Part shown: positions 1 to 13,682 of the stretch, in pieces
Position numbering within the stretch: the stretch's first letter is position 1
Layout: every line of letters starts with the position of its first letter
Notes under the pieces: generated by a model
Databases searched by the model: none
What the model saw: the letters and a program-made list of their open reading frames with translations, nothing else
What the model was told of the DNA's origin: nothing
Made by a program: the position numbers and the translations under genes
NCBI GenBank assembly: GCA_017965425.1
Contig: JAGCPY010000029.1
Span: 62,001 to 126,000 of the forward strand
Origin: Bacteroidaceae bacterium
GTDB taxonomy: Bacteria > Bacteroidota > Bacteroidia > Bacteroidales > Bacteroidaceae
Direction: 5' to 3'
Length of the DNA: 64,000 nt

Positions 1-1384
1 AGATGTAGTCGGGATAGCCGCTGTCTGCTTTGACGGTGCAGCGTGCAGCAGTTTCGCCGTTGACAAAGAGACGGATAATGTAGTCGCCTGCTTCATCCAG
101 CTGGAGGTTAGCACCGTTCTGGGTAAGGTTCGATGATTCGCCGCCCCAGTTGATACCCCAGTCGTGGTTGGCACGGAACTTGAACTCGCCCGCATTAAGC
201 GACTCGTGAGCTTCCCAGCACTTGAGAATCTCGTTGTAGGTCATATCCACGTCGGTGTCCCAAGCTCCGCGGACAGAGCCAATAATGCTGATGGACGTGA
301 CAGGCGTGAGCTTGTAGGTCATCTCCTTCAGGTCAACCTGCACGAAGTAGAAGCCTTCTGCTACGGCATCCACGTTGGGACCGCCGTCAGCGGTAAGCGT
401 ACCGCCATTAGCGTCGCCGCTGGCCTTCTCCCAGTCGCCGTCCCAATTGTCCTTGTCCTTGTTAGGCTTGAACTTGAACTCGCCGTTCAGGAAGATAACA
501 GCTTCATACTGTCCCTGGCCGTTGCCGTGGAGGGGATGAGCCTCGCTCCAACCGCTCTCGTTGCCAATCTCATAGATGAACTCATTGAAGCCTACGGGCG
601 TGGCCTTCCACGTCTGGTCGAGCATATTGAAGACGATATCGTAAAAGAGAGCATCGGGATCGGCGGTAATGAGGAAGTTGCCACCAACATTATCATAGTT
701 GAACTTGCCTTCGTCGCCAGCTGCCAGGCAACCGCTCCAGTCGCCACCTATACCGCTCTCAGGCGTCATCTTGAATTCGATGTTGCTGCCATCCTCGGGA
801 GCGGGGATGCGAAGGGTGAACTTAGGATTCTCATAAGGGTCGCTGCCGTCGTTGGTCAGTTTATAGGTGGTGTCCTTGTTGTCCCAACCATTGATGGTGC
901 CCGTGAGGTAATAAGCAGCTTCGATAACAGGAGCCTGCGGGGTGGCCTTGATGACAAAGGGTGCCGAGGTAGCTCTCTTGACAGCCGTGGAACCGTTGTC
1001 GAGCCACATGCTGATGGTAGCCGTGAGTTCGCGTTCCACCGGCTTACGTCCGAATGCCTTGGCGATGATTCCTTGCAATTCAGCCACAGAAATCTGTCCG
1101 TCGGAATCAAGGGGGTAGCTCTCTTCTCCCAAGTCAAGCGTATAGACAGGGGTATAGGCTTGGTCTGTGCTGGTCGGTGCCACGATGGATGCCACCTTCA
1201 CGAGCGTTTGTCCCTCAGCAAGATTATTAAGGTCGATGGAAGCCACTTCCGTCACGCTGCCGTCGCCGAACGTTACCGTCGCGGGCTGGGTGGGTTGCTC
1301 TTGTTGCTTCCAGTCCTTATAGTCTTCGGTGCAGGCGGTCAGCCCAATGAGGGCTGCCGCTGCAATATACATGAACTTTTTCAT
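1..1384 (-). CDS. susF: SusF-like outer-membrane starch-binding lipoprotein (3' end beyond window)
   Basis: This reading frame starts with ATG at 1384 and stays open to the left edge, giving about 461 residues without a stop. It begins with a lipoprotein signal peptide (MKKFMYIAAAALIGLTAC, lipidated Cys at about residue 18). The rest is beta-rich, with repeated segments of the type YYLTGTINGWDN, WSGCLAAGDEGKF and FKFRANHDWGINWGG, typical of the SusE/SusF carbohydrate-binding domains. SusF is surface exposed, binds starch and does not hydrolyse it. It follows the SusE-like gene by only 5 bases and is the fourth gene of the susCDEF order. The C-terminus lies outside the window, so total length is unknown. 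Confidence 0.85.
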   Translation of the reverse strand, partial: MKKFMYIAAAALIGLTACTEDYKDWKQQEQPTQPATVTFGDGSVTEVASIDLNNLAEGQTLVKVASIVAPTSTDQAYTPVYTLDLGEESYPLDSDGQISVAELQGIIAKAFGRKPVERELTATISMWLDNGSTAVKRATSAPFVIKATPQAPVIEAAYYLTGTINGWDNKDTTYKLTNDGSDPYENPKFTLRIPAPEDGSNIEFKMTPESGIGGDWSGCLAAGDEGKFNYDNVGGNFLITADPDALFYDIVFNMLDQTWKATPVGFNEFIYEIGNESGWSEAHPLHGNGQGQYEAVIFLNGEFKFKPNKDKDNWDGDWEKASGDANGGTLTADGGPNVDAVAEGFYFVQVDLKEMTYKLTPVTSISIIGSVRGAWDTDVDMTYNEILKCWEAHESLNAGEFKFRANHDWGINWGGESSNLTQNGANLQLDEAGDYIIRLFVNGETAARCTVKADSGYPDYI

Positions 1385-1389
1385 AACAA

Positions 1390-2598
1390 TTATTCTTCTG
1401 TTTCTTCGTTAGCAATAAAGTAATACTGGCCAGTGATGTCGTTGAGGAAGACCGTGAAGGAGCCTGCTTCGAACGGGATGTTTGGACCGCCATTGGTGCC
1501 CGTGCCGAACGGGAAGGCTTCGGCACCCCAGTTGTCGTCCCAAGCGTTGTTGGCAGCAAACTTGACTTCACCACTTGCCGTGGGTTCGAACTTCGCCATC
1601 CAGACGTGATTATTGCCATCTCCGTTGAGGGTCTCGCAAGCGGTCATCTCATCCTTGGAGGTGTCCCAATCGTTCTGAGTGCCTGGCATCGCCATGCTGG
1701 AGAAGCTCTTCACTTCCTTCTCGTATGGCTTGATGACGATCTTCTTCGTGCTGGTGTAAACCTTGACGGTGTAGTAACCATCGTTATTGATGCCAATGTT
1801 GTGATCTTTTGTTTCGTCGTAAATGATGTTTGCATCGATACTGTCAACACTTTCAAAATTCAGCTGGTCGTCCCAATTGCCTGGTGTGAGCACGAACTTG
1901 AACTCAGTTCCTCCTTTGAAGAAACCTGTGTGGATGATGACGTTTTCTTCAGTACTGCTCGGCAGCAGAGGAATAAGGCCTTTACCTACCTGGTCCGGGG
2001 CATTGTTCCATGAAGCCGAACCGATGTTGTTACCTACCATGTACCAAATTGTCGGAGCGAGGTTGATGAAGTAAGGTATGACATTCAGGTTGACGGTATT
2101 GGAGGAGATGATGGAGCAGTAGTCGCGTAACGAGGCATCGCGTACGGAGGCGATGGCGCGCACGACCACAGAGAGATTTGCCGGCACATCTTCTTCACTT
2201 CCCCATCCGAAGAACTGTTGAAGTGCCAGGTCAAAGGTTTCTGAGTTCACCTTTCCGACAGCAGTGGTGAAGGTCTGGTCAACCTCGATATAGTCCGCCT
2301 CTTCGTAGTTCTTCTTCTTGCGGTCGAATGCCTTCGTGAACTTTCCCGTGGGAGAGACTTGAATGACGAAGTTGGGAACAATCGGAGCACCTAAATCGGT
2401 GAAAGCGGGCAGTGTCCAGGAGAGTTCGATATTCTTGGAACCCTTGAGGTCGATGGTGGCCGTGCCTACAGACGGCTGGAACATGCTGAACTCCGTGGGT
2501 TGGATAACCTTGGGGTTCGAGTCATTGTCGTCGCTGCAAGCGGTAAAAGCGAATGTGCCAGCAAGTAGCAACATCGCGTATGAAAATATCTTTTTCAT
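1390..2598 (-). CDS. susE: SusE-like outer-membrane starch-binding lipoprotein
   Basis: A lipoprotein of about 402 residues starting at MKKIFSYAMLLLAGTFAFTAC; the frame opens 12 bases further upstream, but this start gives a proper lipoprotein signal with Cys at about residue 21 followed by SDDND. The N-terminal part matches the SusE-type Ig-like domain and the C-terminal third repeats the SusE/F starch-binding fold (for example FKFVLTPGNWDDQL and VKFAANNAWDDNWGAEAFP). The B. thetaiotaomicron SusE is of similar size. It lies 21 bases after susD and 5 bases before susF on the same strand. Assignment as SusE rather than SusF rests mainly on gene order and length. Confidence 0.83.
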   Translation of the reverse strand: MKKIFSYAMLLLAGTFAFTACSDDNDSNPKVIQPTEFSMFQPSVGTATIDLKGSKNIELSWTLPAFTDLGAPIVPNFVIQVSPTGKFTKAFDRKKKNYEEADYIEVDQTFTTAVGKVNSETFDLALQQFFGWGSEEDVPANLSVVVRAIASVRDASLRDYCSIISSNTVNLNVIPYFINLAPTIWYMVGNNIGSASWNNAPDQVGKGLIPLLPSSTEENVIIHTGFFKGGTEFKFVLTPGNWDDQLNFESVDSIDANIIYDETKDHNIGINNDGYYTVKVYTSTKKIVIKPYEKEVKSFSSMAMPGTQNDWDTSKDEMTACETLNGDGNNHVWMAKFEPTASGEVKFAANNAWDDNWGAEAFPFGTGTNGGPNIPFEAGSFTVFLNDITGQYYFIANEETEE

Positions 2599-2619
2599 GT
2601 TCGTTAGCATCTTTAGAGA

Positions 2620-4224
2620 TTAGTAACCGGGGTTCTGCTTCAAGTTGGGATTGGCGTTGATGTCCTCGGAAGGGATGGCAAAGAGATTGCGGAATTCTTC
2701 AAAGCCCTGTCCGTTTTGGACGCCGCCTTTCCACTCCCAGAGGTTCTTGAGATCGCCACTTGTGAAATAACCGTAGCGAATGAGGTCGGTGCGACGGAAG
2801 CCTTCGTAGTAGAGCTCACGTGAGCGCTCATCAAGGATATAGTCGAGTGTGCACGCTTCCTTCGATACAGAGGATGCACCAGCACGGCTACGCAGAGCAT
2901 TGATGTAGCCTAAACCGGCATCGGACAAGTCGTTGTCTTCGCGCAGGTCAGCCTCGGCAGCAATGAGGTAAGCTTCAGCAGCACGCATCAGGAAGTAGTC
3001 GGTGTCGATGAATTGGGTGTTGTGGGGGCTGGCACCTGTGGAATAGGTGTTGCGGAACTTGCCCACACTGTAGCCGGAGGTGAACTCACTCGGTTTAGTC
3101 ACTTCCAATGTACGGCCTTTGCCATAGAAGAGGGCGCGGTTGTCGTTTGCCTTTTCTGCCATTTCGGCAATGGTGACCTGAGGAGCGTCGTTGCCAGGGA
3201 AGAACTTGGCGAGGAGTTGCTTGCGGGCGCGGTTGCCTGCCCAGAATTCCTTCGTACCATAGTCGCCACCCGTATCCATGTCGTCTTTCCAGCAGGAAGC
3301 CATCAGGAAGAGGCTGGTGCCCCATGAAGTCGTGGTGATACCGTCCTGCAACAATGCGAGGATGGCTTCTTGCGAAGCACCGCTCTCGCCATTGTCGCCC
3401 ATGAAGAGCATCTGGTAAGCACTCCAGCCGTTCTTGCCTGTCGTCCACAGCTTATGAGGACCGTTGATGACCTTCTCGGCATACGTCTTGGCATCTGCCC
3501 AGCGAGCAGAGCCTGTATAGACCTGTGCATTCAAGTACATGCGAGCCAACAAGAGGTTGACGGCATCTTGGTCGGCACGGCCATAGCCTTGGTCAGCACT
3601 GGTGCGGGCAGCGGGAGCCAGCATCTTATCGACAACGGCTTTCAACTCGCTCTCAATCCAAGCGAAGAGGTCGGCACGCAGAATCTGTTGAGGAGCCTCC
3701 AAGGATACTTGAGTAGCAAAGGGCACATTGCCGAAGCAATCCATGAGATAGTAGTAGTAGAGAGCACGCAGGAAGCGAACCTCGGCTTCACGTGTGGCAT
3801 CCATGCCTGCACATTTCTCAAGATAGAGGTTGCAGTAGGAAATGCTGGTCGTCAGACGGTAGTAGAAGCCTTGCAGCATCGGGTGGGAGGAATCCCACTG
3901 GTTGTAGTTGAACTGGGGGATGCCAGGGTCGCCCCAAGCACAAATGGCCTCATCGGTCGAGAGCTCATTGGCATTCCAAAGCTGGCGGACGAAACCTGTC
4001 GTACCACCATCGAGACCGTCAATGTCGCAGTCGCCGTTAGCACCCGTGTTGCCGGCCAAAGCCATCGTCGCATAGCACTTGGTGTAGAGACTTGCCTCGT
4101 CCACCTCCATCGTGGTGCTGGGATCGATGGGCGTGACATCCAAGTCTCCAACGCAAGAGCTCAATCCAGCAGACAGCACTACGGCTGTTGCGGGAAGAAT
4201 ATGTTTGAATAGTTTGAAGTTCAT
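2620..4224 (-). CDS. susD: SusD/RagB family outer-membrane nutrient-binding lipoprotein
   Basis: About 534 residues from ATG at 4224 (MNFKLFKHILPATAVV), with lipobox LSSC and Cys at about residue 24. The protein shows the alpha-helical TPR-like SusD architecture: YYRLTTSISYCNLYLEKC and EVRFLRALYYYYLMDCFGNV near the N-terminus, and the SusD C-terminal signature YILDERSRELYYEGFRRTDLIRYG near residues 480-510. SusD caps the SusC barrel and captures oligosaccharide at the cell surface. It lies 31 bases after susC. Partnership with GH97, GH77 and GH13 enzymes nearby indicates starch or maltooligosaccharide as the substrate. Confidence 0.95.
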   Translation of the reverse strand: MNFKLFKHILPATAVVLSAGLSSCVGDLDVTPIDPSTTMEVDEASLYTKCYATMALAGNTGANGDCDIDGLDGGTTGFVRQLWNANELSTDEAICAWGDPGIPQFNYNQWDSSHPMLQGFYYRLTTSISYCNLYLEKCAGMDATREAEVRFLRALYYYYLMDCFGNVPFATQVSLEAPQQILRADLFAWIESELKAVVDKMLAPAARTSADQGYGRADQDAVNLLLARMYLNAQVYTGSARWADAKTYAEKVINGPHKLWTTGKNGWSAYQMLFMGDNGESGASQEAILALLQDGITTTSWGTSLFLMASCWKDDMDTGGDYGTKEFWAGNRARKQLLAKFFPGNDAPQVTIAEMAEKANDNRALFYGKGRTLEVTKPSEFTSGYSVGKFRNTYSTGASPHNTQFIDTDYFLMRAAEAYLIAAEADLREDNDLSDAGLGYINALRSRAGASSVSKEACTLDYILDERSRELYYEGFRRTDLIRYGYFTSGDLKNLWEWKGGVQNGQGFEEFRNLFAIPSEDINANPNLKQNPGY

Positions 4225-4255
4225 AATACTTACTCTTTTATTAGGGGGTTGTCGT

Positions 4256-7200
4256 TTAGAAATCAAGTGTCACACCAGCCTGAACCGTGAAGGGACGCGG
4301 ATACATGTTGTTGTCGATACCACCGAAGACTTCGGGGTCGATGCCATCGTACTTCGTGATGGTGAAGACGTTGGTGGCACTGACGTAGGCACGGCCACTG
4401 AGGAAGTTGTCGCCGGTCTTGAAGGAGTAACCCAACGTGATGTTGTCCAACTTCAGGAACGTTGCATTGTGCACAAAGTAGTCGGAAAGGACGTAGTCGT
4501 AGGTTGACCAGTTGTTGTCACGTGCAGAAGGAATGGTGTTCTGCAAATAGTTGAACGAGCTGTCGTAGCGCTTGGCCGTGTTGGCATAGCCTGCCTGCTT
4601 GTCCCAATAAACATAGTTGTTGAAGTTGGCACGGAAGCCGAGGCCGAGATCCCAACCCTTGTACTGGAGGCGTGTGCTCAGACCTGCCGTGTAAGGAGCG
4701 TGGGGGCTCTTGTAGAAATAGCGGTCGTCTTCGCTGATCTTGCCGTCGCCATTGCGATCGACATAGACACCTTCGAGTGGCAAACCTTTCGGGCCATAGA
4801 CTTGCTGGAAGACATAGAAAGAGTTGGCGGGATGACCAACGGCTTGTGCCTGGACTTGGTTTCCCGTGCCGGAAGAGATACCGCCCGTCAGGACGATAGA
4901 GTTCTCACCTGTCAATTCAGTAATCTCGTTGTGGTTGTAGGTGAAGTTGCCTGTGATTTCCCACAGCCAATCCTTGGTCACAACAGGACGGACGGTCAGC
5001 ATGACTTCGACACCTTGATTGACCAGCGAACCGATGTTCGAGATCACTTGGTTGCGGAAGTTTGTGCCGGCAGCCACGAAGGAATAATTGATCAGGTCGG
5101 TGGTCTTACGATAATAGTAATCCACGCTACCGGAGAAGCGGTTCTTCCAGAAGCTGAAGTCAATACCAGCATTGTAGGTCGTGGTGGTTTCCCACTTCAG
5201 GTTCTCGTTGTAGGCATCGGGACGATAGAGCAGACCTGTTGGGTTCACACCCAGAATCGGGTAGCGGCCATCCACATTGTTGATATTGGTGTTGTAAGAG
5301 GCAAAGTAGTTGTAGTTGCCAATGCCATCCTGCTGACCTGTCTTACCCCAGCCGAGACGGAGCTTCAACTCGTCGAGGTTAGAGGCTTCTTTCAGGAACG
5401 GTTCCTCGCTGATTAACCAACCGAAGGCGGCAGAGGGGAAGAGTGCCCAGTGATCCTTGAAGCGGCTGGAACCGTCGTAACGGACAGTACCTGTGAGCAT
5501 GTAGCGGTTCAGAAGGCTGTAGTTGGCGCGTCCGTAGAAGCTGACGAGATAGCTCTCTTGTTCCCATTCACCCTTGGAGGGCTTGTAGAGCGTTCCTGCA
5601 AGTGCTTTTCCAGTAGCTTCATCAGTCAGCTGTGAGGTGGTCGGATAGAGACCGGAATAGTAGCTGTCGCCCCAGTATTTCTTGTGGCTCCATTCGTAAC
5701 CGCCCATGATGTCGAAGTGGTGGTTCTCGTTGAAGTCTTTGTAGTATTGGGCGTAAGCAGAGTAGATGAGGTTGTACTTGCTTTCCTTGGTAAAACCATT
5801 GTTGCCATAGTAGAAGTTCGACGGTCCCCAAGGTTGGAAGGTGGTGTTTTGCTTACCATTGCTCCAGTCACCCGAGAAGTTCATGTGGAGACGCAGGTCC
5901 TCGAATCCATGAATCTTATAATCAACTTCCACGTTGCCCATGTAGTCGAAGGAGCTTGCACGGTCGTTTTTCTCCTCCAGACGAGCCATAGGATTGGAAG
6001 CGGCATACGTATTCATGATGGTGGGGTAGGTTGGATCCTTGTAGTTTTTGCCATCGGAGGTCCATTCGAAATAGCCGTTGTAGTTGTCGTAGGCGGCATC
6101 AGAGCTTCTTATGGGCTGCGTAGGATCCATGCGCACAGCATCGCTGATAGCGTCGGTGTTAGCATAATGGTTCCAAGCATACATGAACTTACCATTGATA
6201 TTAAAGGTAAGGTGGTCGTCCAAGAACGAGGGATTGAGGTTGATGCTGGCCGTGGTGCGCTCGAATGAAGAAGTCTTCAAGATACCATCTTGGTTGGTGT
6301 AACCAATTCCGATGCGATAAGGCATGTTCTTCAGACCACCGCTTACGGTGAGGTTGTGGTCAACGCCAAAGGCGCCGCGATAAATCTCGTCCTGCCAGTC
6401 GGTTTCGGCTTTGCCCAGCAATTCTGCGGCTTTGGAACCAGCTCCATAGTAGCTATTCACGAAATCACGGTATTCGCTGGCATTGAGCACCTCGAGTGAC
6501 TTCTGGCGGGCAGAGTAGGTGACATTACCATTGTAGGTGACGTGTGCCTTCTGACCCTTGCGGCCTTTCTTGGTGGTGATGATGATGACACCGTTAGAAC
6601 CGCGGCTACCATAGATGGCGGTAGCAGAAGCGTCCTTCAAGACCGTGAAGCTCTCGATGTCTTGTGGATTCACCATCGAGAGGGGGTTGGCAAGACCTTT
6701 GACACCCTGATTGTCCATAGCGAGTCCATCGATGACAATCAACGGGTCATTGCTGGCATTCAGCGAAGAGCCTCCACGAATGCGAATGGTGGCACCTCCA
6801 CCAGGCATACCACCACCGTTTGTAACGGTCACACCGGCAATCTTGCCTTGAATCATGTCTTGGGCATTGGTAATCACACCGTGGTTTTTCTCGTCGGGCT
6901 TCAAAGTGCTGACAGAACCTGTCAAGTCGTGCTTCTTGACCGTACCGTAACCGATGACGACAACGTCTTCAAGGACTTTGGCGTCTTCCTGTAATGTGAC
7001 ATTCACCACGGGACGGGCAGCAACGGTGGCCGTCTGGAAGCCCATGAACGAGATGGTGAGTTGACTGCCGGCGGGGGCAGTAATCGCAAAATTACCGTCG
7101 AAGTCTGTCGTCGTGCCGCCTTCTTGTCCAATGACTCGGACAGTGGCTCCCATGACAGGTTCGCCGGTATCATCTTTGACATGGCCTTTCACAGAAATCT

Positions 7201-7285
7201 GTGCAAAGGCACCAAGGGAGATGAACGCCCCACAAAGGAGGGCAAGAATCCGTAGCGGGATTCTGATTTTTACCTGCTTCATCAT
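4256..7285 (-). CDS. susC: SusC/RagA family TonB-dependent outer-membrane transporter
   Basis: A 1009-residue TonB-linked transporter. Residues 1-29 are a signal peptide ending GAFAQ. Residues 30-115 form a carboxypeptidase-regulatory-like (CNA-B type) domain with the usual DFDGNFAI and ISFMGFQTATV strands. The plug follows (VVVIGYGTVKKHDLTGSV, RIRGGSSLNASNDPLIVIDG, SATAIYGSRGSNGVIIITTKKG), then a roughly 800-residue beta barrel ending in PRPFTVQAGVTLDF. It imports oligosaccharide delivered by SusD using TonB energy. It is the first gene of the susCDEF operon, with a promoter -7 box about 57 bases upstream and a divergent transporter operon on the other side. No N-terminal extension for an anti-sigma partner is visible. 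Confidence 0.96.
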   Translation of the reverse strand: MMKQVKIRIPLRILALLCGAFISLGAFAQISVKGHVKDDTGEPVMGATVRVIGQEGGTTTDFDGNFAITAPAGSQLTISFMGFQTATVAARPVVNVTLQEDAKVLEDVVVIGYGTVKKHDLTGSVSTLKPDEKNHGVITNAQDMIQGKIAGVTVTNGGGMPGGGATIRIRGGSSLNASNDPLIVIDGLAMDNQGVKGLANPLSMVNPQDIESFTVLKDASATAIYGSRGSNGVIIITTKKGRKGQKAHVTYNGNVTYSARQKSLEVLNASEYRDFVNSYYGAGSKAAELLGKAETDWQDEIYRGAFGVDHNLTVSGGLKNMPYRIGIGYTNQDGILKTSSFERTTASINLNPSFLDDHLTFNINGKFMYAWNHYANTDAISDAVRMDPTQPIRSSDAAYDNYNGYFEWTSDGKNYKDPTYPTIMNTYAASNPMARLEEKNDRASSFDYMGNVEVDYKIHGFEDLRLHMNFSGDWSNGKQNTTFQPWGPSNFYYGNNGFTKESKYNLIYSAYAQYYKDFNENHHFDIMGGYEWSHKKYWGDSYYSGLYPTTSQLTDEATGKALAGTLYKPSKGEWEQESYLVSFYGRANYSLLNRYMLTGTVRYDGSSRFKDHWALFPSAAFGWLISEEPFLKEASNLDELKLRLGWGKTGQQDGIGNYNYFASYNTNINNVDGRYPILGVNPTGLLYRPDAYNENLKWETTTTYNAGIDFSFWKNRFSGSVDYYYRKTTDLINYSFVAAGTNFRNQVISNIGSLVNQGVEVMLTVRPVVTKDWLWEITGNFTYNHNEITELTGENSIVLTGGISSGTGNQVQAQAVGHPANSFYVFQQVYGPKGLPLEGVYVDRNGDGKISEDDRYFYKSPHAPYTAGLSTRLQYKGWDLGLGFRANFNNYVYWDKQAGYANTAKRYDSSFNYLQNTIPSARDNNWSTYDYVLSDYFVHNATFLKLDNITLGYSFKTGDNFLSGRAYVSATNVFTITKYDGIDPEVFGGIDNNMYPRPFTVQAGVTLDF

Positions 7286-7341
7286 GCTTGTTGATTTAGT
7301 TAATTATGTTGGTTTGGGTTGTTTTTCCTTGTTAGACGTTG

Positions 7342-7349
7342 CAAAGATA
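7342..7349 (-). promoter_or_regulatory. Bacteroidetes promoter -7 box for susCDEF
   Basis: Read on the minus strand this is TATCTTTG followed by CAACG, a perfect fit to the Bacteroidetes TAnnTTTG -7 element. It lies about 57 bases upstream of the susC ATG. No convincing -33 TTTG is seen, which suits an activator-dependent promoter; a SusR-type regulator is not present in the window. Confidence 0.6.
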
Positions 7350-7464
7350 GTGAAAAGTTTGTTAGAGGTCTTCTTTGAGGCCCTTTTTTTTTGTTTTTTC
7401 TGTTAAAAAACGTTTCAAAACACGTTTCAAGGCAGAAAAAAGAGAATGAATAGAAACAATTCCC

Positions 7465-7472
7465 TATCTTTG
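7465..7472 (+). promoter_or_regulatory. Promoter -7 box for the transporter-malQ-susB unit
   Basis: TATCTTTG followed by CACATA, 30 bases before the transporter ATG. It faces away from the susC promoter, and about 115 bases separate the two -7 boxes, so one shared activator site could serve both directions. The stretch between is A/T-rich and includes a run of T at 7384-7392. Confidence 0.6.
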
Positions 7473-7501
7473 CACATAAAATAAACTTAATCACTCTCAT
7501 C

Positions 7502-8803
7502 ATGATGCAAAAGCCAGATCTTTCTTTTTGGAAACTATGGAACCTGAGCTTTGGGTTCTTCGGCGTGCAGATTGCCTACGCCTTGCAGAGCAGTAACATT
7601 TCCCGCATCTTCCGTACGCTCGGTGCTGACCCGCATTCGCTGAGCTATTTTTGGATCTTGCCTCCGTTAATGGGTATTCTTGTGCAGCCCATTGTCGGCA
7701 CGCTGAGTGACCGCACTTGGACGCGTTTCGGTCGTCGCATACCTTATTTATTTATAGGAGCTGCCGTGGCCGTGGCTGTGATGTGCCTTTTGCCCAACTC
7801 GGGCTCTCTCGGACTTAGCCTGTCGTCGGTGATGATCTTCGGTCTTGTGATGCTGATGCTGCTCGACACCAGCATCAATATGGCCATGCAGCCTTTTAAG
7901 ATGCTGGTGGGGGATATGGTCAACGAGAAGCAAAAGGCCAAAGCCTACAGTATCCAGTCGTTCCTTTGTAACGCTGGCTCTGTGATGGGTTTTGTCTTCC
8001 CCTTCTTCTTCACATGGATTGGATTGAAGAACGTAGCTCCTGAAGGGGTGGTTCCCGACTCGGTCATCTGGTCGTTCTACATCGGCGCTGCTATCCTTAT
8101 CCTTTGTGTCATCTACACTGTCATCAAAGTTCGAGAGTGGAATCCGCAGGAGTATCGTCAGTATAACCCCGTTGAGGCGACAAAAGAAGAGAGCGCCAAT
8201 TGGTTTACTCTCCTCAGAAAAGCTCCTTCAACCTTCTGGAAAGTAGGTCTTGTGCAGTTCTTCTGTTGGGCGGCTTTCCTGTATATGTGGACTTATGTGG
8301 TCGATGCTGTCAGTGAGACTGTCTGGGGAACAACGGATTCCGCAACAGAAGCTTATCAGACAGCTGGAAACTGGACGGGAATACTGTATGCCCTTCAGGC
8401 TATGAGCAGTGTCTGCTGGGCTCTTGTGCTTCCACGTTTCAATAACACGAAGGTGGCGTATGCCGTGAGTCTCTTGCTCGGCGGCATCGGCTTTGCTTTG
8501 ATACCCTTCTGCCCCGACCAGTACTTGCAGATTGTTCCCTTCTTGCTCATAGGTTGCGCCTGGGCAGCGATGCTGGCGATGCCGTTCACCTTTGTCACCA
8601 ACGCCCTTCAAGGCTATGGCCACATGGGCGCATATCTCGGCCTCTTCAACGGCACCATTTGCCTGCCTCAGATTGTCGCGGCTCTCTGTGGCGGTACCAT
8701 TCTCTCGCTCATCGGTCACCATCAGTCATCGATGATGATTGTTTCGGGCATCTTGCTGATTTGCGGCGCGTTGTGTGTCACTTTTATCAAGGAGAAGAAA
8801 TAA
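7502..8803 (+). CDS. Major facilitator sugar transporter (SLC45/GPH-like, probably maltose or maltooligosaccharide)
   Basis: A 433-residue polytopic protein with about 12 hydrophobic segments. The first loop carries SDRTWTRFGRRIPYLF (about residues 68-84), the loop 2-3 signature of the sucrose/maltose SLC45-like and GPH sugar transporters. The N-terminal segment LSFGFFGVQIAYALQSSNISRIF is also typical of this family. It sits in the inner membrane and would import sugars produced in the periplasm. It is first in a plus-strand unit, 37 bases before malQ, and divergent from susC, which points to maltose or short maltodextrins as substrate. Substrate is inferred from context only. Confidence 0.88.
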   Translation: MMQKPDLSFWKLWNLSFGFFGVQIAYALQSSNISRIFRTLGADPHSLSYFWILPPLMGILVQPIVGTLSDRTWTRFGRRIPYLFIGAAVAVAVMCLLPNSGSLGLSLSSVMIFGLVMLMLLDTSINMAMQPFKMLVGDMVNEKQKAKAYSIQSFLCNAGSVMGFVFPFFFTWIGLKNVAPEGVVPDSVIWSFYIGAAILILCVIYTVIKVREWNPQEYRQYNPVEATKEESANWFTLLRKAPSTFWKVGLVQFFCWAAFLYMWTYVVDAVSETVWGTTDSATEAYQTAGNWTGILYALQAMSSVCWALVLPRFNNTKVAYAVSLLLGGIGFALIPFCPDQYLQIVPFLLIGCAWAAMLAMPFTFVTNALQGYGHMGAYLGLFNGTICLPQIVAALCGGTILSLIGHHQSSMMIVSGILLICGALCVTFIKEKK

Positions 8804-8840
8804 CCGTAATAATGTGATAACGAAATAACGATAATCAATT

Positions 8841-13297
<4,457 letters not shown>

Positions 13298-13353
13298 GCG
13301 CTTTTTATCGTCTGAAGGCCAATAGTAATTGTTCTGGCGAGAGAATCATCAAG

Positions 13354-13605
13354 ATGGTTGCTCACCGTCATGGTTTCAGCATCACCATCGACGACACCCA
13401 ACAGAGCGAACGCATCGAAACCGCTCGTCGCTTCCTGCAAGAGAACTCTTTTCATGCGCGTTGCCGATTATGCCGCCATTACAGGTCTCTCGCGCTCCAG
13501 CACCCAGCGAGAGTTGCGCAACTCGACAATGACCAGAACTCCGGCTTCAAGGCTCGTGGCCGGGGTTCTCATCGTGTGTACGTGCTTGCGAACGATGGCG
13601 AATAA
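13354..13605 (+). pseudogene. Broken small winged-helix DNA-binding protein (two compensating frameshifts)
   Basis: One frame gives MVAHRHGFSITIDDTQQSER and RRFLQENSF, then turns to nonsense. Reading shifts at the TTTTC run near 13451 to give MRVADYAAITGLSRSSTQRE, a helix-turn-helix with the wHTH pattern YAxxTGLSRSxxxREL. Shifting back near 13521 gives DNDQNSGFKARGRGSHRVYV up to the TAA at 13603-13605. One extra base followed by one missing base restores a protein of about 83 residues. Either a real decayed gene or two sequencing errors would explain this. It stands alone in the 385-base gap between susB and the WYL regulator, at the boundary of the accessory island. Confidence 0.6.
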
Positions 13606-13655
13606 AATGTACAACTTTTATAAAATCTCTGCCACAGATTGGCGTACCCTTGCCG

Positions 13656-13663
13656 TACGTTTG
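13656..13663 (+). promoter_or_regulatory. Promoter -7 box for the WYL regulator
   Basis: TACGTTTG followed by CAGC matches TAnnTTTG. It is 20 bases before ATG 13683, which supports that start over the upstream in-frame ATG at 13650 (the latter would lie before the transcription start). Confidence 0.55.
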
Positions 13664-13682
13664 CAGCAAATTTCAAAGAATC

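Noticed and set aside
164-1423. Long plus-strand frame of 419 codons opposite the SusF-like gene
   Set aside because: It is the complementary shadow of the minus-strand lipoprotein gene, with no domain and no promoter.
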